Below, one piece after another: positions 14,756-21,786 of a stretch of 28,529 nt of DNA. The notes under the pieces were generated by a model that saw nothing but the letters and a program-made list of their open reading frames with translations, searched no databases and was not told the DNA's origin. The position numbers and the translations under genes were made by a program. The stretch covers positions 3,481,796 to 3,510,324 of the forward strand of contig CP070771.1 of NCBI GenBank assembly GCA_020345785.1. Reading direction: 5' to 3'. Origin of the DNA: Desulfobacterales bacterium (GTDB lineage Bacteria > Desulfobacterota > Desulfobacteria > Desulfobacterales > JAFDCJ01). Each line of letters begins with the position of its first letter. Position 1 is the stretch's first letter.

Positions 14756-15730
14756 TTACACGACAAAAATCAAGGCTAATGCGATTACCATTGAATAGAT
14801 GGCTGTGGATTCTGCAACCGCCATCCCTACCAGCATCGTGCGGGTTAACTCTCCGGCAAAAGAGGGGCTTTTTGCTATCCATCGCACCCCGCCGCTCGAT
14901 GCGATGCCTTCTCCGATACCGGGACCGATGGCACCGATGCCCATGCATAGGCCCGAAGCGAGTAATGCAATGCCGGGTGCAAGTGCGTCGGTTGCCTCAA
15001 ACTGCTTGAAAATCAGGATAAAACTGATCAAAAGGCCGAGGATAGCCGGGGTTTGAGTAATCGCCTGTCCCAACAGCATGACGTTGGTCACCTGTTTCTG
15101 CGAATCCGGATTGCGGGCGATGCCCTCGCAACTGGCTTGGGCCACCACACCGCCGCCGATACCGGACCCGATAGCGGCCAGTCCGGCGGCCAGTCCGGCA
15201 CCCATGACAGCCGCCCATGCGGGATTGACCGGTGCCTTCGAGAAGTCGGTAAAAATCAAAATAAATGAGGTGACCAAGGCAAAAATAGACGGCGTCTGAC
15301 ATACGGCGGACCCGACCAGCATATTGGTGGTCAGGCGTGCACCCATGGCCGGCTGCCGGGCCATGCCGGTGCATGCCGCAGCCGCCGGGAATCCCGAGCC
15401 TACCCCCGACCCGACTGCACCGAAGCCCATTGATAATCCGGCTGCCATAATTGCGGATGCAGTTACCAGAGATCCTGAACTGAAATCGCTGAAAAGCAGG
15501 ATCATGGCAATAACCAAGGCAAAAATCGAAGCCGACTCGGCGATAGCCTGCCCCACCAGCATGGTTTTGAATAAGTCACCGGCGCTTTTGGGGTCTCGCG
15601 ACAGTGCGTAATTGGCCTGGGCAGCCGTGTAGCCTTCACCGATCGCGGCTCCGATAGCACCGAGTCCCATCGCCAGACCGCCGCCGAGAAAGGCGGCAAT
15701 CCCAATCCAGGTATGTACATTCAAGGTCAT
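14756..15730 (-). CDS. Fused four-hairpin ATP synthase c subunit (8 transmembrane helices), two hairpins without the ion carboxylate
   Basis: 324 residues, four times the usual c length, made of four homologous hairpins with about 81-residue periodicity. Hairpin 1 (about 7-80): GEG with E32 and AESAS with E65, S66. Hairpin 2 (about 87-160): S112 in place of E32, and Q145-T146 in place of E-S. Hairpin 3 (about 171-241): G193, and Q226-T227. Hairpin 4 (about 252-324): E274, and E307-S308. So only hairpins 1 and 4 keep the sodium-type two-carboxylate site. The repeats differ clearly from one another, so this is an old duplication and not an assembly artefact. Fused c subunits with lost sites are known in V-type rotors and in the two-hairpin c1 of Acetobacterium woodii; a quadruple F-type version is unusual. 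The gene begins 3 nt after atpB. Confidence 0.9.
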   Translation of the reverse strand: MTLNVHTWIGIAAFLGGGLAMGLGAIGAAIGEGYTAAQANYALSRDPKSAGDLFKTMLVGQAIAESASIFALVIAMILLFSDFSSGSLVTASAIMAAGLSMGFGAVGSGVGSGFPAAAACTGMARQPAMGARLTTNMLVGSAVCQTPSIFALVTSFILIFTDFSKAPVNPAWAAVMGAGLAAGLAAIGSGIGGGVVAQASCEGIARNPDSQKQVTNVMLLGQAITQTPAILGLLISFILIFKQFEATDALAPGIALLASGLCMGIGAIGPGIGEGIASSGGVRWIAKSPSFAGELTRTMLVGMAVAESTAIYSMVIALALIFVV

Positions 15731-15733
15731 AAG

Positions 15734-16408
15734 CTATTTAACCTGCACGGAAATATATACTAAGGTCAGCATGGTAAATACAAATGCTTGTATGGCTCCT
15801 ACAAAGAGACCGAAAAACGCATTCAGAAACGGGGGCAGAAGCACGCTGTAAGTAAGATAGGATACCACCAGAATAATTATCGAGCCGCCCATGATGTTGC
15901 CGAATAAACGGAAGGAAATCGATACAATTTTGGCCAATTCACCGATTAAGTTCAACGGCATCATGAAAAAGATCGGCTCGAAATATTCTTTGATATAAGC
16001 TTTTAAGCCCTTTGTTTTAATTGCAACGTAATGCGCAATGGCAAACCCCATGATACCAAGACTCAAGGGTGTATTCAGATCCCGGGTCGGCTCCTCTAAA
16101 TGGGGCAGTATGCCCAACCAGTTGGACAAAACCAAAAACATGAACAGGGCACAGATTAAGGGACCGTACTTTTTGGCCATCTCTTTGTCCAGGGCGTCTT
16201 CGGCCAGGCCAAAAAACTGGGAAACGAAGAGTTCACCGAGAATCTGCCACGATCCGGGAACCCTTGCTTTTCTGTACGTTGCCAGCAGGCCGAATGCAAT
16301 CAGCAACCCGCTTACGATCCATGTCATGGCAATGGCTTCCAAATTAAATGTCAGGTTATGTCCCATAATGGGAATAATCAACTGATGAATTTTTCCGAGC
16401 TCGTTCAT
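15734..16408 (-). CDS. atpB: F0F1 ATP synthase subunit a
   Basis: 224 residues with about five or six membrane helices. The essential stator arginine is Arg167 in ISFRLFGNIMGG, accompanied by E157 in IGELAK and Q207 in GAIQAFVFTMLTLVYIS. SNWLGILPHLEEPTRDLN is the usual segment preceding the aqueous half-channel. It conducts sodium or protons to and from the c ring; length and motifs are normal. The gene directly precedes the four-hairpin c gene (3-nt gap), implying co-translation of stator and rotor partners. Confidence 0.95.
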   Translation of the reverse strand: MNELGKIHQLIIPIMGHNLTFNLEAIAMTWIVSGLLIAFGLLATYRKARVPGSWQILGELFVSQFFGLAEDALDKEMAKKYGPLICALFMFLVLSNWLGILPHLEEPTRDLNTPLSLGIMGFAIAHYVAIKTKGLKAYIKEYFEPIFFMMPLNLIGELAKIVSISFRLFGNIMGGSIIILVVSYLTYSVLLPPFLNAFFGLFVGAIQAFVFTMLTLVYISVQVK

Positions 16409-16449
16409 TGCAGAATAGTTTTTATTGGATTTATAACGTTCGAGGTTTA

Positions 16450-16836
16450 CTAAATTTGTTTTTTGTAGCTAGAAAATATTGAGACAATAAAATGGTCGAC
16501 CAGAATCATCAGCTGCACCATAAATAAACCGCAAATCGAAGCGATCAAGTTAAACTGTTCCATTTTGATTGCCAAGAAAAGGGGTATCGCCATCAGTAAA
16601 TATCTGAAAGAGATCGAACCCAGGGATAAAAAAAAAGCTTTCTGCCTGGATTTTCCCATTTTAACCGGCAGGATCTCGCCCATTAGAACAAAATTAATCA
16701 CACTGAAAAGGGTTCCAAGAATGAGTCCTTTGCCGACCGGTTTTTGACCGGCCAGGATCATAACAAGCCCGATTAAGATGGCGGCCATTACCGCCAGGGA
16801 GCAATATTTCTTTTGCGTCTCCTTTACTGATTCCAT
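16450..16836 (-). CDS. atpI: ATP synthase subunit I (AtpI family)
   Basis: 128 residues with four predicted helices (about 12-29, 36-55, 68-88 and 95-117) and a short basic loop (VKMGKSRQK), matching the AtpI (ATP_synt_I) family. AtpI assists c-ring assembly and is not part of the finished enzyme. That role is of interest here because two very different c proteins must be assembled. Its ATG shares one base with the stop of the upstream gene, so the two are coupled. The family is poorly conserved, so the call rests on length, topology and position before atpB. Confidence 0.85.
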   Translation of the reverse strand: MESVKETQKKYCSLAVMAAILIGLVMILAGQKPVGKGLILGTLFSVINFVLMGEILPVKMGKSRQKAFFLSLGSISFRYLLMAIPLFLAIKMEQFNLIASICGLFMVQLMILVDHFIVSIFSSYKKQI

Positions 16837-17096
16837 TATTCGGTGTTCCCTGATTTAGGGCCTTTTTCCTTTGGCTCGATAACTTTTAAAATTTGTCGAT
16901 AAACTGTAACCCCCCCGCCGATTACACCCAGCACGGTAAAAATTGTAACAAAAACACCTCTGGTACCGATCCACTTGTCCAGGTATAGCCCAATAAAGAA
17001 GCAGAAAACGATACAACCGGCCATCGTCAGGCCGATCTGCATCACAATGGCGAGGTTTTCGGCCCAGGCGCGGTTTTTTTTGAAATCAAAAAACAT
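16836..17096 (-). CDS. atpZ: AtpZ/AtpQ-type small membrane protein (F0F1-ATPase gene 1 family)
   Basis: 86 residues with two helices (about 14-38 and 46-66) and the motif GLYLDKWIGTRGVFVTIFTVLGVIGG, characteristic of the short protein encoded first in many F0 and N-ATPase operons. It forms a complex with AtpI and has been linked to Mg2+/Ca2+ handling or ring assembly. It is the first gene of the F0 cluster here. A promoter candidate lies 60-86 nt upstream. Confidence 0.85.
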   Translation of the reverse strand: MFFDFKKNRAWAENLAIVMQIGLTMAGCIVFCFFIGLYLDKWIGTRGVFVTIFTVLGVIGGGVTVYRQILKVIEPKEKGPKSGNTE

Positions 17097-17154
17097 TCGC
17101 CTGAATGGGAATTGTATGGTGCAAGTATTTTAAGACACTAATAAAGCTATCTTG

Positions 17155-17182
17155 TTTATCAAATATTATTTAAATCTGTCAA
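17155..17182 (-). promoter_or_regulatory. Candidate sigma-70-type promoter of the F0 gene cluster
   Basis: On the minus strand TTGACA (17182-17177, perfect -35) is followed after 16 nt by GATAAA (17160-17155, 4 of 6 at -10). The spacer is AT-rich. Transcription would begin near 17148, about 50 nt before the atpZ ATG. Confidence 0.5.
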
Positions 17183-17283
17183 GGATGAATTTCGGATGAT
17201 CTGGGTGAATTTTTTTCGACCGGCACTTTTCGCCGTAACCCCGGCATTAGATTAAGAAAGATGGTATCAAAATCAAGCTGGAT

Positions 17284-17895
17284 TCATGACGCCACCAGAT
17301 GGCATATCATCTCTTGCGCTTTATCCAGGCTAATTTTGCTCATATTCAGCACCATATGATATAGACTTGGTCTATTATAGTCCGTCTTATGCAATTTTCG
17401 ATATAGATTTTTACGACGCTTGTCTTCGCTTTTTACGACATGCGCCGCCCGGCTCTGTGAAAGGTTATAGTGGTCTCGCATGAATCTTACCCGGTTATCG
17501 AACTCATCAATCAGCAGGAAATGATAGGCGTCTGGATGGTCGTTTAAGATATACTGACTTCCCCGACCCAGAATGACAACATTGCCTTCATCAGCCATTT
17601 GCGCAATGATCAATACAAGATAATCCAGATATATTTCTTCGTCGATATAGCCGCGTTCATCCTTCAGCACACGCTCCAACAAGGGTTTTGAAACCAGCCT
17701 GTTTATAATCTTTGAAAACTTGCCGCCGGCCTCTTTTTCCACCGTTTCCACAAAATTAGTTGAAACATTTGCCATTTCAGCGACCATTCTGATAATTTCC
17801 GTGTCGGCGAATGTATAGCCTAATTTTTGTGCAACCATTTTCCCGAGAGTGATCCCTCCGGCACCAAATTGCCTTGAAATGGTGATTACCGCCAT
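17284..17895 (-). CDS. Cytidylate-kinase-like family protein (AAA_26), paralog 2
   Basis: 203 residues. It begins MAVITISRQFGAGGITLGKMVAQKLGYTFADTEIIRMV, the characteristic AAA_26 opening with GAGG in place of a lysine-bearing P-loop. It also contains NVVILGRGSQYIL and a basic lid (KSEDKRRKNLYRKLH), followed by YHMVLNMSKISLDKAQEMI near the end. The last stretch parallels IHYNMVVNTGKMSMAAAVEAVI of paralog 1, confirming common ancestry, but overall identity looks low. It lacks the N-terminal helix of paralog 1. AGGAGG precedes the ATG. The substrate is unknown. It lies upstream of the F0 cluster on the same strand, 187 nt before atpZ. Confidence 0.85.
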   Translation of the reverse strand: MAVITISRQFGAGGITLGKMVAQKLGYTFADTEIIRMVAEMANVSTNFVETVEKEAGGKFSKIINRLVSKPLLERVLKDERGYIDEEIYLDYLVLIIAQMADEGNVVILGRGSQYILNDHPDAYHFLLIDEFDNRVRFMRDHYNLSQSRAAHVVKSEDKRRKNLYRKLHKTDYNRPSLYHMVLNMSKISLDKAQEMICHLVAS

Positions 17896-18220
17896 TTAAT
17901 CCTCCTGCTGCCTCATAGATAGACGTCCCCAAATGCTGGGGCAAATCGAAAGGTCACATATTAAAGCTGCTTCTCTGAAGAATTGAAATTCGAATCTCGA
18001 AATCCGAAACAAATTCAAAATTCTAATGTTCAAAAATTCTAAACTTGTCATCCACAATGGATAGCAAAAAGGCGTTTTGTCGATAGGTTTGTGTCATTTG
18101 AGATTTTGTATTTCGATATTGTTTCGAATTTCGTGCTTCGAAATTTGAATTTAATCTCATCAGGAATTTACCCGAAATGATTATCTTAATATGACAATTT
18201 TCCCAACCAATTTGTGTCTG
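17896..18220. repeat. Spacer with a long imperfect inverted repeat of AT-rich low-complexity arms
   Basis: Two arms of about 65 nt (about 17980-18045 and 18093-18160) are imperfect reverse complements of each other, built of words such as AAATTCGAA, CTCGAAATCCGAAAC and TTTCGAATTTCG. The central ~45 nt contain CATCCACAATGGATAG. The same arrangement (arms in opposite orientation around a unique centre) occurs at 675-930. No gene is seen. Confidence 0.55.
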
Positions 18221-19096
18221 TCATTTTTTTTCCGGCGGTATCAACAGGGTCGGATAAACGGACTTTTCAGCGATCGAGCGCGGTGTGCTGCCGAGCCATC
18301 TTTCAACCCAGGCTGTTTTGGCGGATGAGCCGAGAACAATCATGCTTGACTGACAATCTTTGGCGGCCCTTTCAATTTCCTCCTCCGGTTCACCGACATA
18401 GATGTGTTCTCTGGCTTTGATGCCTTCGGCTTCGAATATGGCGCAGATTTGCACAAGTTTCGTCCTTGTTTTTTTGCGGGTTTTCTGGACGGCCATCGCG
18501 GAAGAGCCTTTTAAATCTTTTTCACTGACCACATGCACGATGCTTATTTCTTGCGCCACATCTTTTAGCTCCTTTAAATACGCCACCGCTTTCATACTGG
18601 CCGGCGACCAGTCGATTGCCAGCAAGGGCCTTTCAAAGGGTTTTTCAATGGAAATCGCCGTTTCCGATAAATGTTTGTATACCAGAACGGGTGTTGCCGC
18701 CCTGCGTAATAATTCGGTAACGTCCGAGCCGGAATACAAATGTTCCAGCACACCTTTGTGCGAACGTCCAATAACAATCAGATCGGCTTCTTCTTTTTGC
18801 GCGGCCTTGATGACTTCGGAAACCAGACTGCCGACCACGATATAGACGCCGACCTCCAGGCCCTGTTCAAACAGGTTTTCGGACCAGTCTATAAATCGAA
18901 TATTGGCCGCTTCCCGCAATCGAATTTCCTCCTCCTTGCGGTAACCCACCCGGCTCATGGCAAATCGATCCCTTTCGATGACGTTTATAAATACAATGTG
19001 GTTCAAGTCGGCTTTTGTCAGGCTCAGCAATGACTGCACGGCATCGAATCCCAATTCCTCGAACTTGGTGACAAAAAGTAGTCTCGTAATCTTCAT
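18221..19096 (-). CDS. Tandem universal stress protein (two Usp domains)
   Basis: 291 residues consisting of two UspA folds (about 2-142 and 153-288). Both carry a recognisable nucleotide-binding stretch near the end: IGRSHKGVLEHLYSGSDVTELLRRAATPVLVYK in domain 1 and LGSSAKTAWVERWLGSTPRSIAEKSVYPTLLIP in domain 2. The G-2x-G-9x-G-S/T ATP signature is near-complete in domain 1 and degenerate in domain 2. Tandem Usps respond to energy limitation and stress in many anaerobes. The second domain begins with RPLLAIDWSPASMKAVAYL. It stands alone between the second kinase-like gene and a receiver gene. Confidence 0.9.
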   Translation of the reverse strand: MKITRLLFVTKFEELGFDAVQSLLSLTKADLNHIVFINVIERDRFAMSRVGYRKEEEIRLREAANIRFIDWSENLFEQGLEVGVYIVVGSLVSEVIKAAQKEEADLIVIGRSHKGVLEHLYSGSDVTELLRRAATPVLVYKHLSETAISIEKPFERPLLAIDWSPASMKAVAYLKELKDVAQEISIVHVVSEKDLKGSSAMAVQKTRKKTRTKLVQICAIFEAEGIKAREHIYVGEPEEEIERAAKDCQSSMIVLGSSAKTAWVERWLGSTPRSIAEKSVYPTLLIPPEKK

Positions 19097-19432
19097 GGTT
19101 TCAGTTACTCTCCGTTAATCTGAGGGATTATAGCCAAGTTATGAGTTATTTGTTTGTTATTATACACAGCGTCATAATAAATGCTTAATTCGCCTTTTTA
19201 AGCTTGATTTTCAAACTGCCGTCTAAGGTCAAATAGGCAGAGCGCTGTGTATGTTCGCACAAGGATTTATATTGTTATTTACAGAAACTTTTTACCCCAC
19301 GAAAACATCCGAATCCTGCAAAAAAGCGCGAAATTTATCTTTTTTTTATTTTGGATGGTCGTTTTTCTGTGCTCACTATTGTTTGGTTCTCCACTTCAAG
19401 CGGACCGGAGATTGGGTTTTCGTTTTCTCGCA
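19097..19432. other. 336-nt spacer upstream of the Usp gene with a 10-bp inverted repeat
   Basis: No gene is seen. ATACACAGCG (19162-19171) and CGCTGTGTAT (19243-19252) form a perfect 10-bp inverted repeat about 71 nt apart. On the minus strand TATAAT-like -10 hexamers occur at 19164-19159 (overlapping the left arm) and 19132-19127, both upstream of the Usp start, but clear -35 partners are not seen. The stretch next to the receiver gene is T-rich (about 19340-19350) and could serve as its 3' region. Confidence 0.45.
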
Positions 19433-19825
19433 TCATTCTAAAATCTTTTTTATCTCTTCCGCCAATACCTCAGGTTCGACCGGCTTTTCCAGATATACTT
19501 CGGGTTCCGGCACCTCCTCACCGCCGAATTCGGTCAGGGCCTTCTGGGAGCGCAGAAACGTCTTTTTGGCGATGCCTGAAAGAATGATAACCTGAACATT
19601 TTTTAACGATTTGTCAGTCTTCAGCTCGCGGTATAGCCGGATTCCGCTCTGTCGCGGCATCAAGATATCCAGGATAACCAAATCCGGTTTTTCCTCTTTG
19701 ATCATCTTAAGGCCTTCTTCGCCATTTGCGGCCTCCAGGGGTGTATAACCGTTTTCTTCCAAAACCGTAACGCTGAACAACCGAACATCCGGATCATCAT
19801 CTACAACCAGTACTTTTTTACCCAT
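19433..19825 (-). CDS. Stand-alone response regulator receiver (CheY-like)
   Basis: 130 residues forming one receiver domain with no output domain. The acidic pocket is D9-D10-D11, the phosphorylation site is D53 (VILDILMP), the switch Ser is in IILSGIAKK and the conserved Lys is in YLEKPVEP. Between the last two is an insertion of about a dozen residues (FLRSQKALTEFGGEEVPEPE) longer than in CheY. It lies 85 nt after the receiver-PAS-kinase gene on the same strand, preceded by AAGGAGG, so it is a likely phosphoacceptor of one of the neighbouring kinases. Confidence 0.9.
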   Translation of the reverse strand: MGKKVLVVDDDPDVRLFSVTVLEENGYTPLEAANGEEGLKMIKEEKPDLVILDILMPRQSGIRLYRELKTDKSLKNVQVIILSGIAKKTFLRSQKALTEFGGEEVPEPEVYLEKPVEPEVLAEEIKKILE

Positions 19826-19910
19826 TATGCGTCCTCCTTGTGAAAGTACTTAGCGATTTTTCCTCAGTAAGTAATAAGCGACGTGCAAAATCAATTGACC
19901 CGCTGCGGCG

Positions 19911-21443
19911 TCATTTCCCCTGCGGGCCGACATCAGCCGCCCTGAACGGCAGCCGGACTTTAAAAGTGGTTCCCTGCCCCGGCTGGGAGGTTACCTCTAT
20001 CTTGCCTTGGTGCTCCTCGATAAGCTTGCGGGTGACCATCAGCCCCAGACCGGTGCCGCGATGCCCTTTGGTGCTGAAAAATGAAGTGAAGAGTTTTTGC
20101 AAAACCTCATCATCCATGCCGACACCGTTGTCCGACACGGCAAACGTGATCACATTGTCCGGCTCCATCTTGGTTTGTATTTTTATCTGAAAGCGTTTGC
20201 TAATGTTCTCATCGAACAGACACGCATCCACCGCGTTTGATGCCAGGTTCAGCACGATTTCGTGAACAATGCTGCCGTCCATTATTACCTCACCGATAGC
20301 TTCATCAAGCTCCATGGTGATTTCAATTTTGTTTTCTTCAGCTGCATCCTTGATCAGTTCGCAAACGTCACGAATGATTTCATTGGGGATGCAGGCCGCA
20401 TACTCCGGCTCACGTTCTTTGGAATAGGACAGCAAGTCCATCACCAGGTTGGACGTGCGGCCGATGTTGCGTTTGATCGTGTCCCAGCCTTTTTTGAGCT
20501 TCTCGGTGTCATCGCGTTTGATACCGATATCAACCAGGTAACTGCCGCCTTTGAGTCCGTGCAATATGTTCTTAATGCCATGCGCCAGACCGGCCACGGT
20601 TTGCCCCACGGCGGCCAACCGTTCAGATTTGACCAGTTCTTTTTCCAACCGTTTAATTTCTCTCAAATCATGAAAAAAAGCAACCGTGCCCATTTCCCGG
20701 TCTTTTTCCGTTAAAATCGACCCCGAAAACCTGATCGGGATTTGCTGGCGGTCCTTGGAAGTTATCTCGGTTTCCCGCCAGGCAATATCCTTCAGGCTGT
20801 TATCCGCCCTTAAGGCCTCCTGAAACAGGTCGGTGATCTCAGTCGGATAAAGCGCTTCCAGCCGCATTTTATATATGACTTCGGACTGGGAATACCCGAA
20901 AATTTTCTCCGCGCCGGGATTATAAATGACAATCTTTAAATCCTGATCGGTAGCGACAATTCCATCATTTGAGCTTCGAATGAGTTTGATTTGAAAATTG
21001 GTCTGTCTTCTTAATTCGCTGGTGGCAACTTCGATTTTTTTTTCGAGATCGGTCGTATATTCCCTTAACCGGCGTTTGATATCCAGTTTTTCTTTTGCTC
21101 TTGCCAGGGCGATTGAGAGTGCTTCGTCCCTGACGGGTTTGTTAATGAAGTCTGAAGCCCCATATTTAAGCGATTCGATGGCATTGTCAATATCACCGTG
21201 GCCGGTTATGATGATCACTTCCGTTTCGGGATCAATTTCCTTTATTTTTTCTAAAACTTCGATACCGTCCATACCGGGCATTTTAATGTCGGTGATAACA
21301 ATCGAGGGGTTATGCTTGGAAAATGCCTCCAGGCCTTCAGCGCCATTGAGGGCCGGGATAACTTCATATCCGTCTGCTTTCAGTGAAATGCCAAGAACCC
21401 TCAGAATGTCGGGCTCATCATCAATAAGTAATAGCTTGTCCAT
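19911..21443 (-). CDS. Receiver-PAS-histidine kinase
   Basis: 510 residues without membrane helices. Order: receiver (about 2-118, phosphoacceptor D52 in VITDIKMPGMDG, Lys102 in NKPV), coiled-coil linker (about 120-150), PAS domain (about 152-265, FGYSQSEVI), then a HisKA-type dimerisation helix with His288 in AGLAHGIKNILHGL and a HATPase domain with N-box (LNLASNAVDAC), G1 (VSDNGVGMD) and G2 (GTGLGLMV). The receiver at the N-terminus implies it is itself controlled by an upstream kinase, perhaps the 840-aa kinase encoded next door. Cytoplasmic signal detection is likely. Confidence 0.92.
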   Translation of the reverse strand: MDKLLLIDDEPDILRVLGISLKADGYEVIPALNGAEGLEAFSKHNPSIVITDIKMPGMDGIEVLEKIKEIDPETEVIIITGHGDIDNAIESLKYGASDFINKPVRDEALSIALARAKEKLDIKRRLREYTTDLEKKIEVATSELRRQTNFQIKLIRSSNDGIVATDQDLKIVIYNPGAEKIFGYSQSEVIYKMRLEALYPTEITDLFQEALRADNSLKDIAWRETEITSKDRQQIPIRFSGSILTEKDREMGTVAFFHDLREIKRLEKELVKSERLAAVGQTVAGLAHGIKNILHGLKGGSYLVDIGIKRDDTEKLKKGWDTIKRNIGRTSNLVMDLLSYSKEREPEYAACIPNEIIRDVCELIKDAAEENKIEITMELDEAIGEVIMDGSIVHEIVLNLASNAVDACLFDENISKRFQIKIQTKMEPDNVITFAVSDNGVGMDDEVLQKLFTSFFSTKGHRGTGLGLMVTRKLIEEHQGKIEVTSQPGQGTTFKVRLPFRAADVGPQGK

Positions 21444-21786
21444 AAGTTTAAAATGATTGGTTCAGGGTTCAAAGTTCACGGTTTAAGGTTTCAGTGTTCA
21501 GGTGTCAGTTGTTCAGAGGACAGAAGACCCGCCGTCGCCCTGCGGGCTATGGCGCGGCAAGCAGAAGACAGATGGCAAAAATCAGATGACAGAACTCAGA
21601 AGCCCTGAGCCTTCCGCCTTTAACCTTACACCTTATACCTTCTATCTTCAATCCTACATCTTTCAATCTCTTTTTATGTTCAGTAGACCTATCCTCTTCA
21701 ATCAAACCAACTTATTCGGCGGCCGGCGGCGCTGACACCTGAAACCTAAAAGTCGGATTCAATCCACCCAGTTAACCTAATCAACC
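21444..21786. repeat. Repeat-bearing spacer between two kinase genes
   Basis: 343 nt without a gene. It contains words such as AGAGGACAGAAGACC, AGAAGACAGATGGC and AGATGACAGAACTC at about 21510-21600, the reverse-complement style of the CTGTTCTCTGTCATCC segment near 1063-1090, followed by a pyrimidine-rich CCTTATACCTTCTATCTTC stretch (about 21610-21690) comparable with the 948-1063 tract. Confidence 0.5.

Noticed and set aside
14756..15730. Assembly artefact collapsing or duplicating a c-subunit gene
   Set aside because: The four hairpins differ strongly in both protein and DNA sequence and have distinct site residues, which a duplication artefact would not produce.
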